This document shows positions 10,478 through 22,904 of a DNA stretch of 64,000 bases, one piece after another (positions within the stretch are counted from its first letter, which is position 1; each line of letters begins with the position of its first letter). A program made the position numbers and the translations under genes. Source of the DNA: Fistularia commersonii (lineage: Eukaryota > Chordata > Actinopteri > Syngnathiformes > Fistulariidae); contig JBBMNZ010000001.1 of NCBI GenBank assembly GCA_037954325.1, positions 17,345,258 through 17,409,257 of the forward strand, in the 5' to 3' direction. The notes beneath the pieces were generated by a model that was given only the letters and a program-made list of their open reading frames with translations, ran no database searches and had not been told where the DNA came from.

Positions 10478-11245
10478 AATGAATAAATTTCATTCAAAAT
10501 TGCAGGAATTTCTTTCTGACGTTGCTGTCATTTCTATCTCGTTCAAGTGGTTGAAATCATGAGTTTTCCCTAATTTTCTATTATTATGTTTTTAGTCATT
10601 TCTTGTCAATTAGCATCCAAATGCATTGATAATTGAGAGGTGATTCCTTCTTTACCGCCAGGTACTGTCACTTCTGTCACATTCAAGGTCAACTGGCAGT
10701 GACTGACATCTTTATCTCCTTCTTAACCTCCTCCCTCCGTCACTCATCCTCCTCTCATGGAAACGACGACCGGATCAGGATGAACAAACAAACAAGCAAA
10801 CAAAAAAAAAAGAAAAGTCTTGTCTTCTTGTCCTCCTCTAATTCCCTGTCTATCGCTCTCTCATTCTTAAATCTCTCCTAAAAACAAAATCCTCTTAACT
10901 CCACTCCACCTCCTCATCATCACAATCTAATTACAGCCTTGCCGAGTGGTGGAGGGCAGGATAGAGGGATGATGGATGGAAGAGGGTGGAGTATGTTATG
11001 CTGAAGTCAAAGCAGGATGTTTAACAGATTTTACATCAAACCATTAAAAGTACTGTCAAGAAAATAAACAACTGATTTTTTTTTTAATAATCATAAAAAC
11101 TTAAAAGACAAAACACCCAAAAAACCCAAAACAAAAAGCCAAACATAGTTTTGGAGAAGTTGTATATAAAGAGGGAAAATATACCTACCAATAAATTGAA
11201 AAGATTCCCAAAAATATTTGACCCACCCCCAAACCCAAAATAAAA

Positions 11246-11582
11246 TATACTGCTCAAATAAATAAAGGGAACACTTAAACAACACAATGTAGCTCCAAGT
11301 TAATCACACTTCTGTGAAATCAAACTGTCCACTTAGGAAGCAACAATGATTCATTTTGACTGGTTTGAAGGACATTACATCAAAGTTGGATCAGACTGTT
11401 GTATGTTTTTCCACTTAAATTTTGAATGTGACTCCAAATCCAGACCTCCATGGGTTAATAAATTGGATTTACATTGATAATTTTTGTGTGATTTTGTGGT
11501 CAGCACATTTAACTTCGTAAAGAACAAAGTATTTAATAGGAATTTTTCATTCATTCAGATCTCGGGTTTTGAGCAGTGTATA
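11246..11582. mobile_element. Internally deleted Tc1/mariner element (MITE-like)
   Basis: Ends match the terminal inverted repeat of a common teleost Tc1-type transposon: TACTGCTCAAA on the left, and GAGCAGTGTA on the right, flanked by TA. The 5' subterminal GGGAACACTTAAACAACAC and the 3' subterminal CAGACCTCCATGGGTTAATA are present. Inside, the sequence passes directly from CAACAATGATT to CATTTTGACTGG, so the entire transposase is gone. The copy is quite intact, which suggests a relatively recent insertion mobilised by a full-length relative. Confidence 0.85.
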
Positions 11583-11834
11583 ATAAAATGGGAAAAGAGG
11601 GAAGACAGCAAGAATTTCCCAGAAAATAAATGCCTTTGTTTTTGTTTTTGTTTTGTCTTTGTTGTCTATTATATTATGAGTCTCTGATTTTCAGGTAATT
11701 TATTCATGAACCTTCAGTCACATGTTCATTGTCGGTTTCGAAATGTACTGATAATTATATGGCCCTTGCTGATTGTTCCGCAAGATAATTCTTGCTATTT
11801 ATTCATTCATTCATTCATTCAGTACCCGTGCAGC

Positions 11835-11965
11835 CAGTCCTGTGAACCCACAAGACGACTTTAAAAAAAAAAAACAGAACCTAGAGAACCTGGGGGGAGA
11901 ACATGGGAGAACCCTGGCACGAGAACGCAGAGGCTTCACAGGGAGAGAACCCAGAAGGACACCAG
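11835..11965. repeat. Decayed SINE-body fragment
   Basis: GAACCTGGGGGGAGAACATG, then CAGGGAGAGAACCCAGAAGG, resembles the central body of the SINE at 10150-10477 but lacks both ends. Confidence 0.4.
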
Positions 11966-12604
11966 ATAAGATCTAAAACCTTCCTGTTTGGTGACAGCTC
12001 TCACCTCTGGCCTGCAGGGACTCAGAAATCTCACAACTGTTTGTCAAATTCTTGAAACTGCTCTTTAAAACAGGTCACCATTCCAAATCCTTTGATAATC
12101 TTTTGTTTTCTGTATACTTTTCCAGTCATCATAGAAATTAAAAGAAATATTTTTGGGACGCTCACTTGTATTTCCTTGATGTTTGAGAGACATCATTCTA
12201 CAACCTACAGGTCGCTTATTTCTTTACAAATTTTCAGACCGCTTATCGACAGATTTATCCTCAAAACACATTTCATATGAAAAAAGAACCTCGCGACTTT
12301 GAGGGACGACAGTCAGAGGGAATCGTGAAAAGACGACAAGGGCGAAGAGCAAAGAGACACAAAGGGATGTCGTGACCCGCTGGATTTTCAATCAATTACC
12401 ATTAATTACAAAACTCTCCTTCCTTCTATTTGTTCATTAAGTCAATTAAAACCACAAGCGTTCGTTATCGCACAACCAGCCTCATGAATACTTCACGTGC
12501 ATGAACCTAGCATGCACATACACACACACAAACACCCTACAGCTACACAAACTTTATCATCTCTACCTCTTTTCTCTCCTGTCTCCTTTCCTCACCCCTC
12601 CGCT

Positions 12605-12605
<1 letters not shown>

Positions 12606-12674
<69 letters not shown>
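12606..12674 (+). repeat. (TG)n microsatellite
   Basis: About 34 perfect TG units, one of the longest uninterrupted runs in the window. Confidence 0.98.
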
Positions 12675-12676
<2 letters not shown>

Positions 12677-15600
12677 AGTCTATGTTGTGCAATGTTTGTT
12701 TCATGACCTTTACAAGGACTAAAAAAAATCACTTCCAGAAGGGTTTTGGAAGAAAACATTGCACTCTTCTCAAGGTTTCCCAAACGGGGGTCCTGGGATT
12801 GTAAAATACCTCATGAACACAAACACAACTTGTTTTTTGTTCACAAACTTTTTAAAACAAGAGTTCCAGAGACTGACAATCCCTATTTCTGATTTTTTTC
12901 TTTTTAGTTTTCTGATTTTTCTTATTGAAGCATTGTATCCGTCCAATTTTTTGATTTGGATTTTTTTAAACAGTATTTCACTGCGGCTCTACAGGAAATG
13001 ACTTCCTTCTTTTCCAGCAATTTCCTCGTGATTTTTGATATCAACCTTTGCCCATTTGCAGGTGATTCTTTGACCGTTTTATAAAAAAAAAATCTTGGAC
13101 TTAAAAATTGATATTGAAAAATGCTTTTTAAGGCATTCGTAAAACAAGGCTCTTTTAAATAGGTTCATCTGATCTCCAAATATTTGCCAGACTTTTCAAT
13201 TATAATCTTAGGATAATATTTCATGTCACTCCTTTGTAATGGGGATGATTTTTTTGTATTTTCCTTTTAAAATGTTTTGATACCCCTGACAAGCAGTCAA
13301 GCAGTGGTGTCAATGGATGGGAGGCTGTTCAGTCTTTCAAGCTGTTCGTCCTGTTCTTCATCTGGAATCTTTTTTTAATTTTTTTTTTTTTTTTTTATAA
13401 AAGACTTCTCCAACTGTCTCACGGCTGCCCAGCCTTTGGCGTTTTCTTCAGCATCACGTAGAAACGGGGGCTGAATGGCGGCCCCATTCGTTCAAGGCTT
13501 TTAGAGCAATTCAGTGAAAATGGAGGCAGACAATGGAGCGAGATGCACTTCTCCCACTCACTTTTACCGCCTTGTTTGTCACATTTATGGCAAAAAACCT
13601 GGCAACCCGGGAGCAATACTGCGAGAATCCTCCTCTCAGACAAAGTGACACATCAACCCAAAGTGGGATATTTATGTTTTAACTTTTTGGGGGGTGGGGC
13701 GGGGAGGTGGGGGTTAAGTCACTCCACCTATACTGGCCTTACCTGGCTTGCCTGCAGTCACAAGACCAGAGCCAACGGCGGGAAATCTTTACCGCAAAAC
13801 GAGGAAGTTGTTCACCAGAAACGGGCAGGAAGATACCTAAGGATCGTCTAGAAGTTTCTTCACAATCACTAGGAAAGTTCTTAAACATCAGCAAAAAATG
13901 GAAGTTTCTTTCACTTTTTAAATCACATAAAATTTGAAGAAAAATGTATCAAAAATAAACAAAGTAACCAAAAATTAAATTGAGTGAAACAGAAACAAAC
14001 AAAAAACACAGAAAATATTAAAATAGTGGAACTTTTATTGAGAGAATATCTCAATTTGGTGGGAAAGATAGCTCGATATGACGTGTAAGGAAAGTTATGC
14101 TGGTTTTATTTCTAAATTGTCCATGTCAAATGATAAAAGTTCTGGCTTGGATCACAGTGGAGATGAATCAAGCTGCTCATGATGAGTCTTCATTTTAAAA
14201 GGCCAAAAACAACCAGTGAGGATTTGCCAACAAAGGTAGTTTTACTATAAATGTGGTTTCTAGGGTGACAAACCTTGTAGTTACTGCAATTTGAAAAAAA
14301 TACTGTTATTTGGCACTTACAAATCTCATTGGTAATGAAAACTAAATCACATCTTCTTAGAAAACATAATTCAATATATACACAAACTACCCTGAGATAT
14401 TGGTATACCAAGGTATTGACCTAGCCGAGAAAGCTACTGTTCCAGTTACCCTGCAAACTAAGCCACCTGTTAGCTTTAGCATCAAAATCTTATGGACCAA
14501 ATGATTATAATTTTGAAAGAAATAGTAGACCTTCAACAGAAAACTCTTAAGAGTTGAGGATAAACTTGCCAACAACCAAAGTATTGGCAAATGTTTGACC
14601 ACAAAGGTAACAGCAGGTTAGCATTATTAACGGAGCTATTCCTGATTTGCATAGACAATATTACTTGAATGTAAATAAACACAACTAGTTTTTGTTCAAC
14701 GATATTCAAGTCATTCAGATTCTACGAAAAATAACATAAATGACAAATGAATAACAACAAAAACCTACCCATAAACTTGTACGGCAACAACAAATACGAA
14801 ACAGCAAAACTATAAAGTGTGTGTCCTGATGCCATAATTACGTATTTCTGAGACCTGAAAACGCAGTAAGCACTTTGACTAAAATCTTTCTTTAGAAAGG
14901 CGGAACAAAAACTTGCTGTGACTAAAAAAAGCCCCACGGCCTTCGAGTGAAAATGGATCGCAGCTGACATCATCGGCCCGTTATTGATTATTGTAAGTTA
15001 TTAGCAGGAAAACCTTTTCGCCTCCATGAAAGCTTTATCCTTAAAATATTCAGCAGCTGTAAACAAATGGAGGACGTACGGAGTGCGTACAAGCGGAAAG
15101 CATTTACGGCAGCGGCTAATGCAGCCAGAGCGCAGCGAAAAACGCCGCCATCAATAAAGTCCAATCTCCGTCTGTCTGCCGGTGTTTCTGCGCGTATTTG
15201 TCTTTCCACGATCTCCTCCCATCCGTCTGCTGGCTCAGTTCCTGTCGGGTCGCCTTCTCTGGACTCACTCTTTTCTTTTCCTGTATTGCCACCTAACGCT
15301 CCGATGTGGCATTGAACTTTGCCTGTCAACGGGGAATCGCCCTCACCTCCAGAAAACCCCCGGCAAGATTTAGCCCAAAAAATTCTGGTGAAATTTCAGC
15401 AGAATCTTCAGAAAAATCTTCAAGTAATCTCAAAATTAGCATAGAATCTCCACACAACCAGTGTGAATACAAGTTCAAAAGTGCAGTGGAACCTTGACTT
15501 ATAAGCGCCTCAACTTACAAGTTTTCTGAGATATGAGGCGTCGCTCAATTTTTTGTTTTGTGACATGAGACGAGATCTGAGTTATGAACGAGTGGGATGA

Positions 15601-16048
15601 GCGTTTGGCACCGAGCGGCCACTGCTGTCCGTGAAGTGGCATTCAAAAACATTTGGACATGCCACTCGGTAGCCCAGCGACTACCTGCCACTCAGTAGGC
15701 CAGCAAAGATCATTAGAAAACATGAATGAGGTGTGCATTTTGACGACTTGTCCATGAAGAGATGGAGTTATTGGGATACCATGACCATTGTGCCATCTTT
15801 GAGAAGGCACAATATACAGTTAGGCCGATATTCATGATTTGGGCTCTGCGTGCCACCACATTGGATTTGAAATGAAACAACCGAATTGAAATGCAGACGT
15901 TAAGGTTTAATTCGAGGAGTTGAACCAAAATGACTAAACATGTAGGAATTGTAGCTATTTTATTCAAACGCTCCTCATTTCAGGGACTCATTAGTAATTG
16001 GACAAATATACATAACCCTAAGTAGAATATTACTTTTCAATATTTTGT

Positions 16049-16264
16049 TCAGAATCCTTTGCGTGCAATGACTGCCTGAAGTCTAAAACCCATGGACAAC
16101 ACCAAACGCTGGGTTTCCTCCTGTGTGATGCTCTGCCAGGCCTTTACTCCAGCTGTCTTCAGGTGTTGCTTGTTTGTCAGTCCTTCTGCCTTATTTTTTG
16201 TCTTGAGCAAGTGCAATGCACGCTCGATTGGGTTGAGATCTGGTGATTGACCCTGCCATTGCAA
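16049..16264 (-). pseudogene. Tc1 transposase, C-terminal fragment
   Basis: QGQSPDLNPIERALHLLKTK is the hallmark Tc1 block with the last catalytic Glu. It is followed by a typical C-terminal helix (LVLSMGFRLQAVIARKGF) and a stop. Confidence 0.85.
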
Positions 16265-16589
16265 AATATTCCACTTCTTTACTTTAAAAAACTCCTGGGT
16301 TGCAATAGTTTTGGATTATTGTCCATCTGTACTGTGAAGCGCTATCCAATCAACTTTGATGCATTTGGCTGAAGCTGAGCAGAAAGTATATCCCAATAAA
16401 CTTCAGAATACATCCGGCAACTTCTGTCTTTGTCAGATCATCAATTAACACAAGTGCCATTGGAGGCCATGCCTGCCCATGCCATCACACTGCCTCCACC
16501 ATGTTTTACAGCGTGGTGTGCTTTGGATCATGAGCTGTTCCAATTCTTCTCCAAACTGTCTTCTTCCCATCATTCTGGTACATGTTGAT

Positions 16590-16862
16590 TTAAATCTCAT
16601 CTGTCCAAAGAATGCTGTTCCAGAACCGGGCTGGCTTCTTCAGGTGTTTTTTGGCAAAGTCAATTCTGGCCTTTCCACTTTTGAGGCTGATTAATGGTTT
16701 GCACCTTGTTGTGAATCGTTTGTATTTACTCTCATGAAGTCTTCGCTTTATGGGAGACTCAGATACTGATACACCTACTTCCTGGAGAGTGGCCCTCACT
16801 TGAGTGGATGTTGTGAAGGGGTTTTTCTTCACCATGGAAAGGATTCTGCAATCATCCACCAC
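16590..16862 (-). pseudogene. Tc1 transposase, middle fragment
   Basis: Ninety codons. MVDDCRILSMVKKNPFTT corresponds to the second DNA-binding helix region. It continues through HESKYKRFTTRCKPLISLKS to the strand carrying WTDEI, the first catalytic aspartate. Frames on both sides are shifted. Confidence 0.8.
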
Positions 16863-18439
16863 TGTTGTCTTCTGTGGACATCCGGGCCTATTTGAGTTGC
16901 CAAGCTCACCAGTGCACTCTTGTTTTCCTCAGAATGTACCGAACTGTTGATTTGGCCACTCCTAACATTTCTGCTATCTCTCTGATGGATTTCTTCTTTT
17001 TTTTCCAGCCTCAGGATGGTCTGTTTCACCTCCATTGAGAGCTCCTTTGACCGTATGTTGTAACAGCTGTAACAGTTGTAACAGCAACAGCTTCCAAATG
17101 CAAACGCCACACCTGGAATCAACTCCAGACCTTTTAACTGCTTAATTGATGACCGAGGGAAGTGCTCATGCAACCTTGTTATTTTCTTGCAGCCTTCTGA
17201 GTCAATTGTCCGATGACTTTTGGTTCCTTGAAAAAAAAGGCAGCCACTGTAGGTGTTAAAGAGCAGTAATTCCAAAACCCTTGCTCCAATTAAGATGTGA
17301 ACACTCTCAAATTACAACTGCGTCTACACTTTAAGCTCATATTGATAATATAGTTGTACCTTAAAATGTTTTTGTAAACAGCTAAAATAACAAACTTGTG
17401 TCAGCGTCCAAATAATTCTGGACCTAACTGTATTTATAAGGATTTGGTGCAGCAACTGATAGGAGCATCAACTGACAAGGCATTGGAAGGGTCATTCAGT
17501 GCCAGCTGGGAAGGGTATGATAATTTTAAAAAGAGGACCGGCATTCACTTGTCACTAAATTAAGTTTAACGATAAGTTTAGCACAGTGTAGAAGTTACAT
17601 TTAGCAATACATTGTAGAATTCAGAGTGTAGTGAGTAAGCTAAGTTAGCAGTAGAGCAGGAACTGAAGAACTCCCCAAACCTCCTCCCCATGCATCTTTG
17701 TTCAATCTTTGAGGGAAATACACTTAATATAACCAAATGAATTCTTTATATTCTCTTTTATGATATTATTTTTATACAGTATTCGTTATTTATAAATATC
17801 CTTTTTTTGTATTTAAAACGCGTAACAAAAACAGGGGTTGGGGAGGTTGGAATAGATTAATGGCGCCTCAATTCATTTCATACAGAGATTTAATTTGATA
17901 TACGAGCAAATTGAGTTATGAGCCAAACAAAAGAACCACTTAAACTCGTGTGTCAAGGTTCCACTGTATTAGCAAAACATCTACAAGGAAAGTCTTTCAG
18001 AGGGAGTGGGAAATTGGCAAATGCTCACAACAAGTGCTCACACTCGGTCACATTGAACTGCCCAAATCACATTGAACTGCCCAAAAAAAAAACAGACAGA
18101 AAATGTGGTTTCCCATTTCTTCTCTCAAGTCTTCCGCTCAAATCTCACTGCTTTCCGCACGTTTTTTCCTGTTTCGCTGGTTTGAACTCCAGCGGGTCGA
18201 ATGCACACCTTACAAAATATCCGATCAGAATCGAACCCCAGTCTTTTTCTTTTCCAAAAGCTCTTTTCTCTTCGTCTGTTTCAGTCAAATTTCGTCTGTT
18301 TTTATCAAAAACAACATTTTTTTCCCCCTTTCTTCGATCTTTATCTCCTTACTCTTCATCTCTGGTAGTTTCCTGACCGCTCGGACCCCCCCCCTCCTGC
18401 ATCCCCCCCCTCTCAGATGAAAGCGCAGTGTGTTTTCTC

Positions 18440-18463
18440 CCCCCCCCCCCCCCCCCCCCCCCC
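18440..18463 (+). repeat. Poly-C run (poly-G on the akap6 sense strand)
   Basis: Twenty-four consecutive C, preceded by several shorter C runs from 18386. The pre-mRNA would carry a G24 run able to form G-quadruplexes. Confidence 0.95.
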
Positions 18464-18497
18464 GCCAAGATGAAAGTCTCATGTGTTTGTTGATGCC

Positions 18498-18511
18498 GTT
18501 GCCTTGGCAAC
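18498..18511. promoter_or_regulatory. Perfect X-box motif (RFX site)
   Basis: GTTGCCTTGGCAAC matches the RFX-family X-box consensus (GTTGCC, two bases, GGCAAC) at every consensus position and is nearly palindromic. It lies in complex, GC-balanced sequence (18480-18900) with no repeat signature. Chance occurrence in 64 kb is unlikely but possible. Confidence 0.45.
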
Positions 18512-19191
18512 GTCTCACCTGTTTGCTCGCCTTCAAAACCCTAACGAGCGACTCTTAACGAGAAAACACCTCTTCAAAACAAACCGCCGAGTGCACGTGC
18601 ACACCCTTGCGCGTGCACACGCCCACGTGCATGCACACACACACACACAGGCGGTTGTAATCAAAGGCACACTCACACTCGGCCGCCTTGTTCCCAGCAG
18701 GGAGTCGGCGGTTCTTTAATCCTCATCATGCAGCAGGTATCGATATCAGAGCCTCGCCGTCACCTGCTATTAGCCAGGAGAAGATGTTACATGATGTCGC
18801 CTGTCGACCGCGGGGGAAGTGATGCCATCGCGCGGTGGAGTCGACACAATCGACAAGCGAAGAACACACACGTTCCGGCAAACGCAGCCTGGATTCAGTT
18901 AGTTACATTTGATGCCTCCCAGCTATTTGGAATTTGTAGCATAGCACAAGCAAACACGTGGCAGTTAGCATGATGTCTTCACGTGGGGACAATGGGCTTT
19001 ACTCTACTGGTTGACAATTACAGCAAGATGTCATCCAACCTTTGAGCACCGTGGTTCCACAAAGAAATATCTTCAAATTTTCACGTCATCCAAAAACAAT
19101 CATTCAAACATGGGCCAAAAATATACTTAAATGTACAAAAGGAAAAACAATACCTGGAAACATGTGCAAAAGTCATATCGAAATCTTTATT

Positions 19192-19460
19192 GTGGCAACT
19201 GGACTTGAGGACGTTTCACCCCTCATTCCGAGAGGCCTCTGTAGTTCTAATGACCTATGAGTTTCCGAATATAACTACCAGGGTTTTGGGTGGGTCTAGG
19301 TTATGGTGGTATCTTATGTAAATGTAAGAGTTAATCGGCAGAAACTACGTCTGCTGGGTTGTATGCTCATGGATGTGTCGTTCTTTGGGGACAAAGGGCC
19401 CCTTGGGATGAGGTTTGAAACGTCTTCAAGTGAAGAAATTGAAGTCCAGTTGACACAGCA
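19192..19460. repeat. Imperfect inverted repeat of retroelement tails
   Basis: The left arm (about 19192-19245) contains CAACTGGACTTGAGGACGTT and TCACCCCTCATTCC. The right arm (about 19395-19460) contains the complement in order (GGGATGAGGTTTGAAACGTC, then AAGTCCAGTTGACAC). Both arms resemble the 3' tail of a common teleost retroelement, possibly Penelope-like. About 150 bp separates the arms. Confidence 0.6.
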
Positions 19461-19582
19461 AAAGAGGAGTTTGACAATACTCTTCACCAAGCACAACCCT
19501 ACAAATCGCACTTAGCACCCAACCCCCCTGGAAAAAAAGAAGAAAAAAAAAAATAACGATGAAATGAATGTATGTATGTATA

Positions 19583-19724
19583 TGGTTCTGAGATGGCTAC
19601 TTGGTTGAGTGGTCACTTCTGACTTCCAACTACTGGTACTTCAGATCTTCAGTGACTGAATTGTACTTTTTGTGAGTCGCTTTGGATAAAAGCGTCTGGC
19701 AAATGACTGTAATGTAATGTAATG
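19583..19724 (+). mobile_element. SINE with LINE-type 3' tail
   Basis: The 3' end GTCGCTTTGGATAAAAGCGT, followed by CTGGCAAATGACTGTAATG and a short (TAATG)n tail, is a widespread teleost retroposon terminus. The upstream half (GGTTGAGTGGTCACTTCTGA) may be a degraded tRNA-like head. Confidence 0.65.
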
Positions 19725-21348
19725 ACAAGAATTCACCATGAACTAGATGACTGAGAACCTCCACAGACATGCAAAATTAATTAATTTTACATTTCAATTT
19801 TTGTTTAATTTTCCTCTTTTTTCTGTCACTCTAGTGTTGGCAAAAATAGGTAACATTCAATCATAGGTTGTAAAATAAATCTTTTGTCCCCATATGAGGA
19901 TGCTCCATTTTGGGGAAGTTTATTAATATTCCAAGTTTTATACATTAGGAAATTACACTTTGTAAGGAAGTAGGGAGGAGGTATTAAAACAGGAATTGTT
20001 TGAGGATAGTGGGACTCAATGACGATCTACATCAGGCTCTTTCAAACCGGTAGGAATGATTCATCACTAATACCGCAGTTGATCGATAATGAAGTATTGG
20101 GTTTTCTATAAACGGAGGCTGGCGCTCATGAGTCTAAATGGAGGGGGGATCAAACCTTATGAACGACAGGGAGGGGGTTGAGTATCGAGGGAGGAGGGGA
20201 GCATGGAGGGGATGGGGGCGTGAAGGGGGGGGTAGGGCAAAGAGCATGATTGGAGGTCTGAGAGGACGGTGGGGTGAAGGGATGGAACAGTGGGGGGGCG
20301 GGTTCATCTACTGTCAGCAGCAGGGGAGAGGAAGGTGGGAGGCAAGGGGGGAGATGGAGTGAAAGAGACCTTTAGAGGAATGGTATCACACTGATATTTG
20401 TTTACAGATGTATGTGTCTGTCTGTGTTTGTGTGTGTGTGTTTGTTTGTGTATGGGGGGGAGCATGAAGGAAGAACGACCTGCAACATGAACCCTGATAC
20501 TGGTGCTTTTAAAGAAGGAGGGAAGAAGCAAGTGTGGAAGGAAGAAAGGGAGGAAGGATGGACAGACAGAGAGAACAAATGAGGTACAATGGGTAGACAG
20601 AAGGAAACATGGAGAAAGAAGAAATGTCAGAGGAAAAGTAGGAAGCTGAGATGGACTGAAGGACGGAAGGAAAGAAGGAAATATGGGTGCCAAGAAAACA
20701 GAGGAGAAAGAAATGGTGGAATGAAGGAAGGAGACAATATAGTACAGTCAGGTGGAAGGAAAAATGTCGACTGGATGATAGGCAACAGAAAGAAAGACAT
20801 TTAGGAAGACAGGATGGAATGAAGGACTGAAAGAAGGAAAAGATAGGATAGCCTTCATTGTCATTGGAGAACATGACAAAATTGAAATAGAAACATGGAA
20901 GGAAGGAAATAAACAATTCACTGAGAGATGGTAAGACATCTCTCATAAAATTAAAAACTTTATATTAAAAATGTGCCCCACAATGAAAATTAATTTGACA
21001 GAAACCCATACACACAAAGACTCACAGACACACACACACACTGTATAACCACACATACACACACAAGTCAACACTGTGAAACCGAGCTGACTGACCATTA
21101 GAAGTAAGAATGTGTAAGAAAATCTCGAAAGGCTGCTCCGAAACGCTAGTTGCTGTCAGTGTGTTCGTGTGTGTGTGTGTGTCTGAATTCATTAATTGTC
21201 GGTGTGTGTCGGTCCCCCAGAGCATCTCCCTACAATGGAGAGCCACTAAAGGCTCAGGGCCTGCCGAAGGAGGAGCGTCTGGACGATCTTGCAGTATCTC
21301 AAAGGGCCACTAATTCAATTAACAGCCAGGTTACAGACGGGCACGTAT

Positions 21349-21354
<6 letters not shown>

Positions 21355-21393
<39 letters not shown>
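21355..21393 (+). repeat. (TG)n microsatellite
   Basis: About 19 perfect units, preceded by interrupted TG/TATG sequence. Confidence 0.97.
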
Positions 21394-21394
<1 letters not shown>

Positions 21395-22329
21395 CACATT
21401 ATTAATGTCTCCCAGCTCTGTGGGCTCAGTCAGACCTAAATAAGTATAGAAACTAATTACATTCTTTGAGCATTAAGTAGATGCGGCAAACTAAGACGTC
21501 CTCGTATGTGGACTGTAGGATGATTTAAATCATTACACTGAAAAATTAAAGTGTTTATTTTGGTCTTTTCATACCCCTTGGTGGACCTTCAAAGTGCCAC
21601 ACACGGTCTATTGGAGGTAGCTGCGTGATTTGGTTGTGACTTCCTCAAACGACTACTCGGGAACTGTTTTGCATGTTTGCTGTTTCAGTCTCTGGCATAC
21701 ATGAACATAAAACTACAAATGTTAATAAGCGTAAAGATAGAAAAAAGAAAAAGTTGAAACCATTAGGTTTTCCGCTCTGTGAGCTGTTCCGGAGCTATTG
21801 GCTATATGTTGATAATACAGGTTACACTTTACTGCCACTGGAAGGCGCTACAAGGGCTTTTTATTTTGAGATACGTGGAATGGGCGTAGGTCGTGGAGGA
21901 GGTAAAATTCATTGTCCTCATATGAGGATGCAGCTTACAGTGAGGACAAAGTACCTGAATGTGATCGAAGTCCAAATGAATTGTAACGAGAAGTGTTTTC
22001 AGTTAAAGCTGCCAAAGGTTAAGTTAAAGCTACACTTACATTAAGATAAGTGATGGAGGTTTCCAGTAAACGAATGCGTCATTGTGATGGAAATAAGACA
22101 TTGTGTGTGAATGTGTGTGTTGCTGTGCATTTATCTGCTTTCTGCATCTGGGTGTTTACATGCAACTCTGTGAGTGTGTGTGTTACCATGTTTATTTCTG
22201 ACTTTCTGTGTGTGTCTCTGTGAGGATCTCTGAATGTGCGTGTTTTTGTGAATCGGTAAGTTTGTGTAGTTCTTATTCTCTATGTATATGAATATGTCGA
22301 TGTGTTCGTGTGTTTGTGTGTGGGTGTGT

Positions 22330-22361
<32 letters not shown>

Positions 22362-22904
22362 ATGAGTCTCTGTATGTCTATCCTTTGTCAGTGAAAGTGT
22401 GTCAGTCTGTCTGTGAGTGTGTGTGTAGGCGTGTTGGTGTGTCTTGGATTGTGTGTGCGTGTGTGTGTGTGTCAATTTGTGTGTGCGTGCGTGTCTGTGT
22501 GTGTGTGTGTGTCCCCTCCAATCCCTCATAGCCGTACAGTAATAGCTGCAGAACCAAGATCGAACCCATTTACGAGTTCAAACGCCAAAAAAAACAGACA
22601 AACGACGGCTAAAATTGAGTCGGCTCCTCCATTTACCCCCCTGCTCTCCCCTTTGCTACTCCCCCGCCCCCTTATACAAATGACTGCTATCAATATTTCC
22701 AATCTCCATTTCTGCAGAAGCTCAGAAATCAATAGCTCACCGCCGGGAGGTTCGGGTGGCACTGACCGAAAACTTTGACTGCGTGCCATCAAATCGTACA
22801 CGTTGTCTGATCGAAAAAGATCAATAAATAATCAAAAGACGTTAAAGCGGATGGAGTCAGACGCATATGTTGTTCAACACAATGAAATTTTCATTTTTTT
22901 CTGC

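Larger units (their letters stand above)
15813..17433 (-). mobile_element. Tc1-family transposon, nested and inactive
   Basis: Inverted termini read TACAGTTAGG on the left, and GACCTAACTGTA on the right (17422-17433). Between them lies a minus-strand Tc1-type transposase in broken frames. The N-terminal helix-turn-helix region falls at about 17040-16870 (SKELSMEVKQTILRLEKKEE). A middle block (16862-16590) ends in ILWTDEI, holding the first catalytic Asp. A C-terminal block (16264-16049) starts at QSPDLNPIE, holding the third acidic residue. The part with the second Asp is scrambled by frameshifts, so no active enzyme can be made. Confidence 0.85.
15484..17967. mobile_element. Outer DNA transposon, split by a Tc1 insertion
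   Basis: The terminal inverted repeat CAGTGGAACCTTGACTTATA at the left end is answered by TGTCAAGGTTCCACTGTA at 17951-17968. Subterminal sequences with repeated GAGTTATGAGC/ACGAG wording (15520-15600 and 17890-17940) belong to a known teleost repeat that I cannot assign firmly; it is probably Tc1/mariner-related. Without the nested element it would be about 860 bp and non-coding. Confidence 0.65.

Noticed and set aside
10306..10497. Functional tRNA gene suggested by the B box near 10410
   Set aside because: The tRNA-like part lacks an acceptor stem and anticodon arm that pair, and it continues directly into a SINE body.
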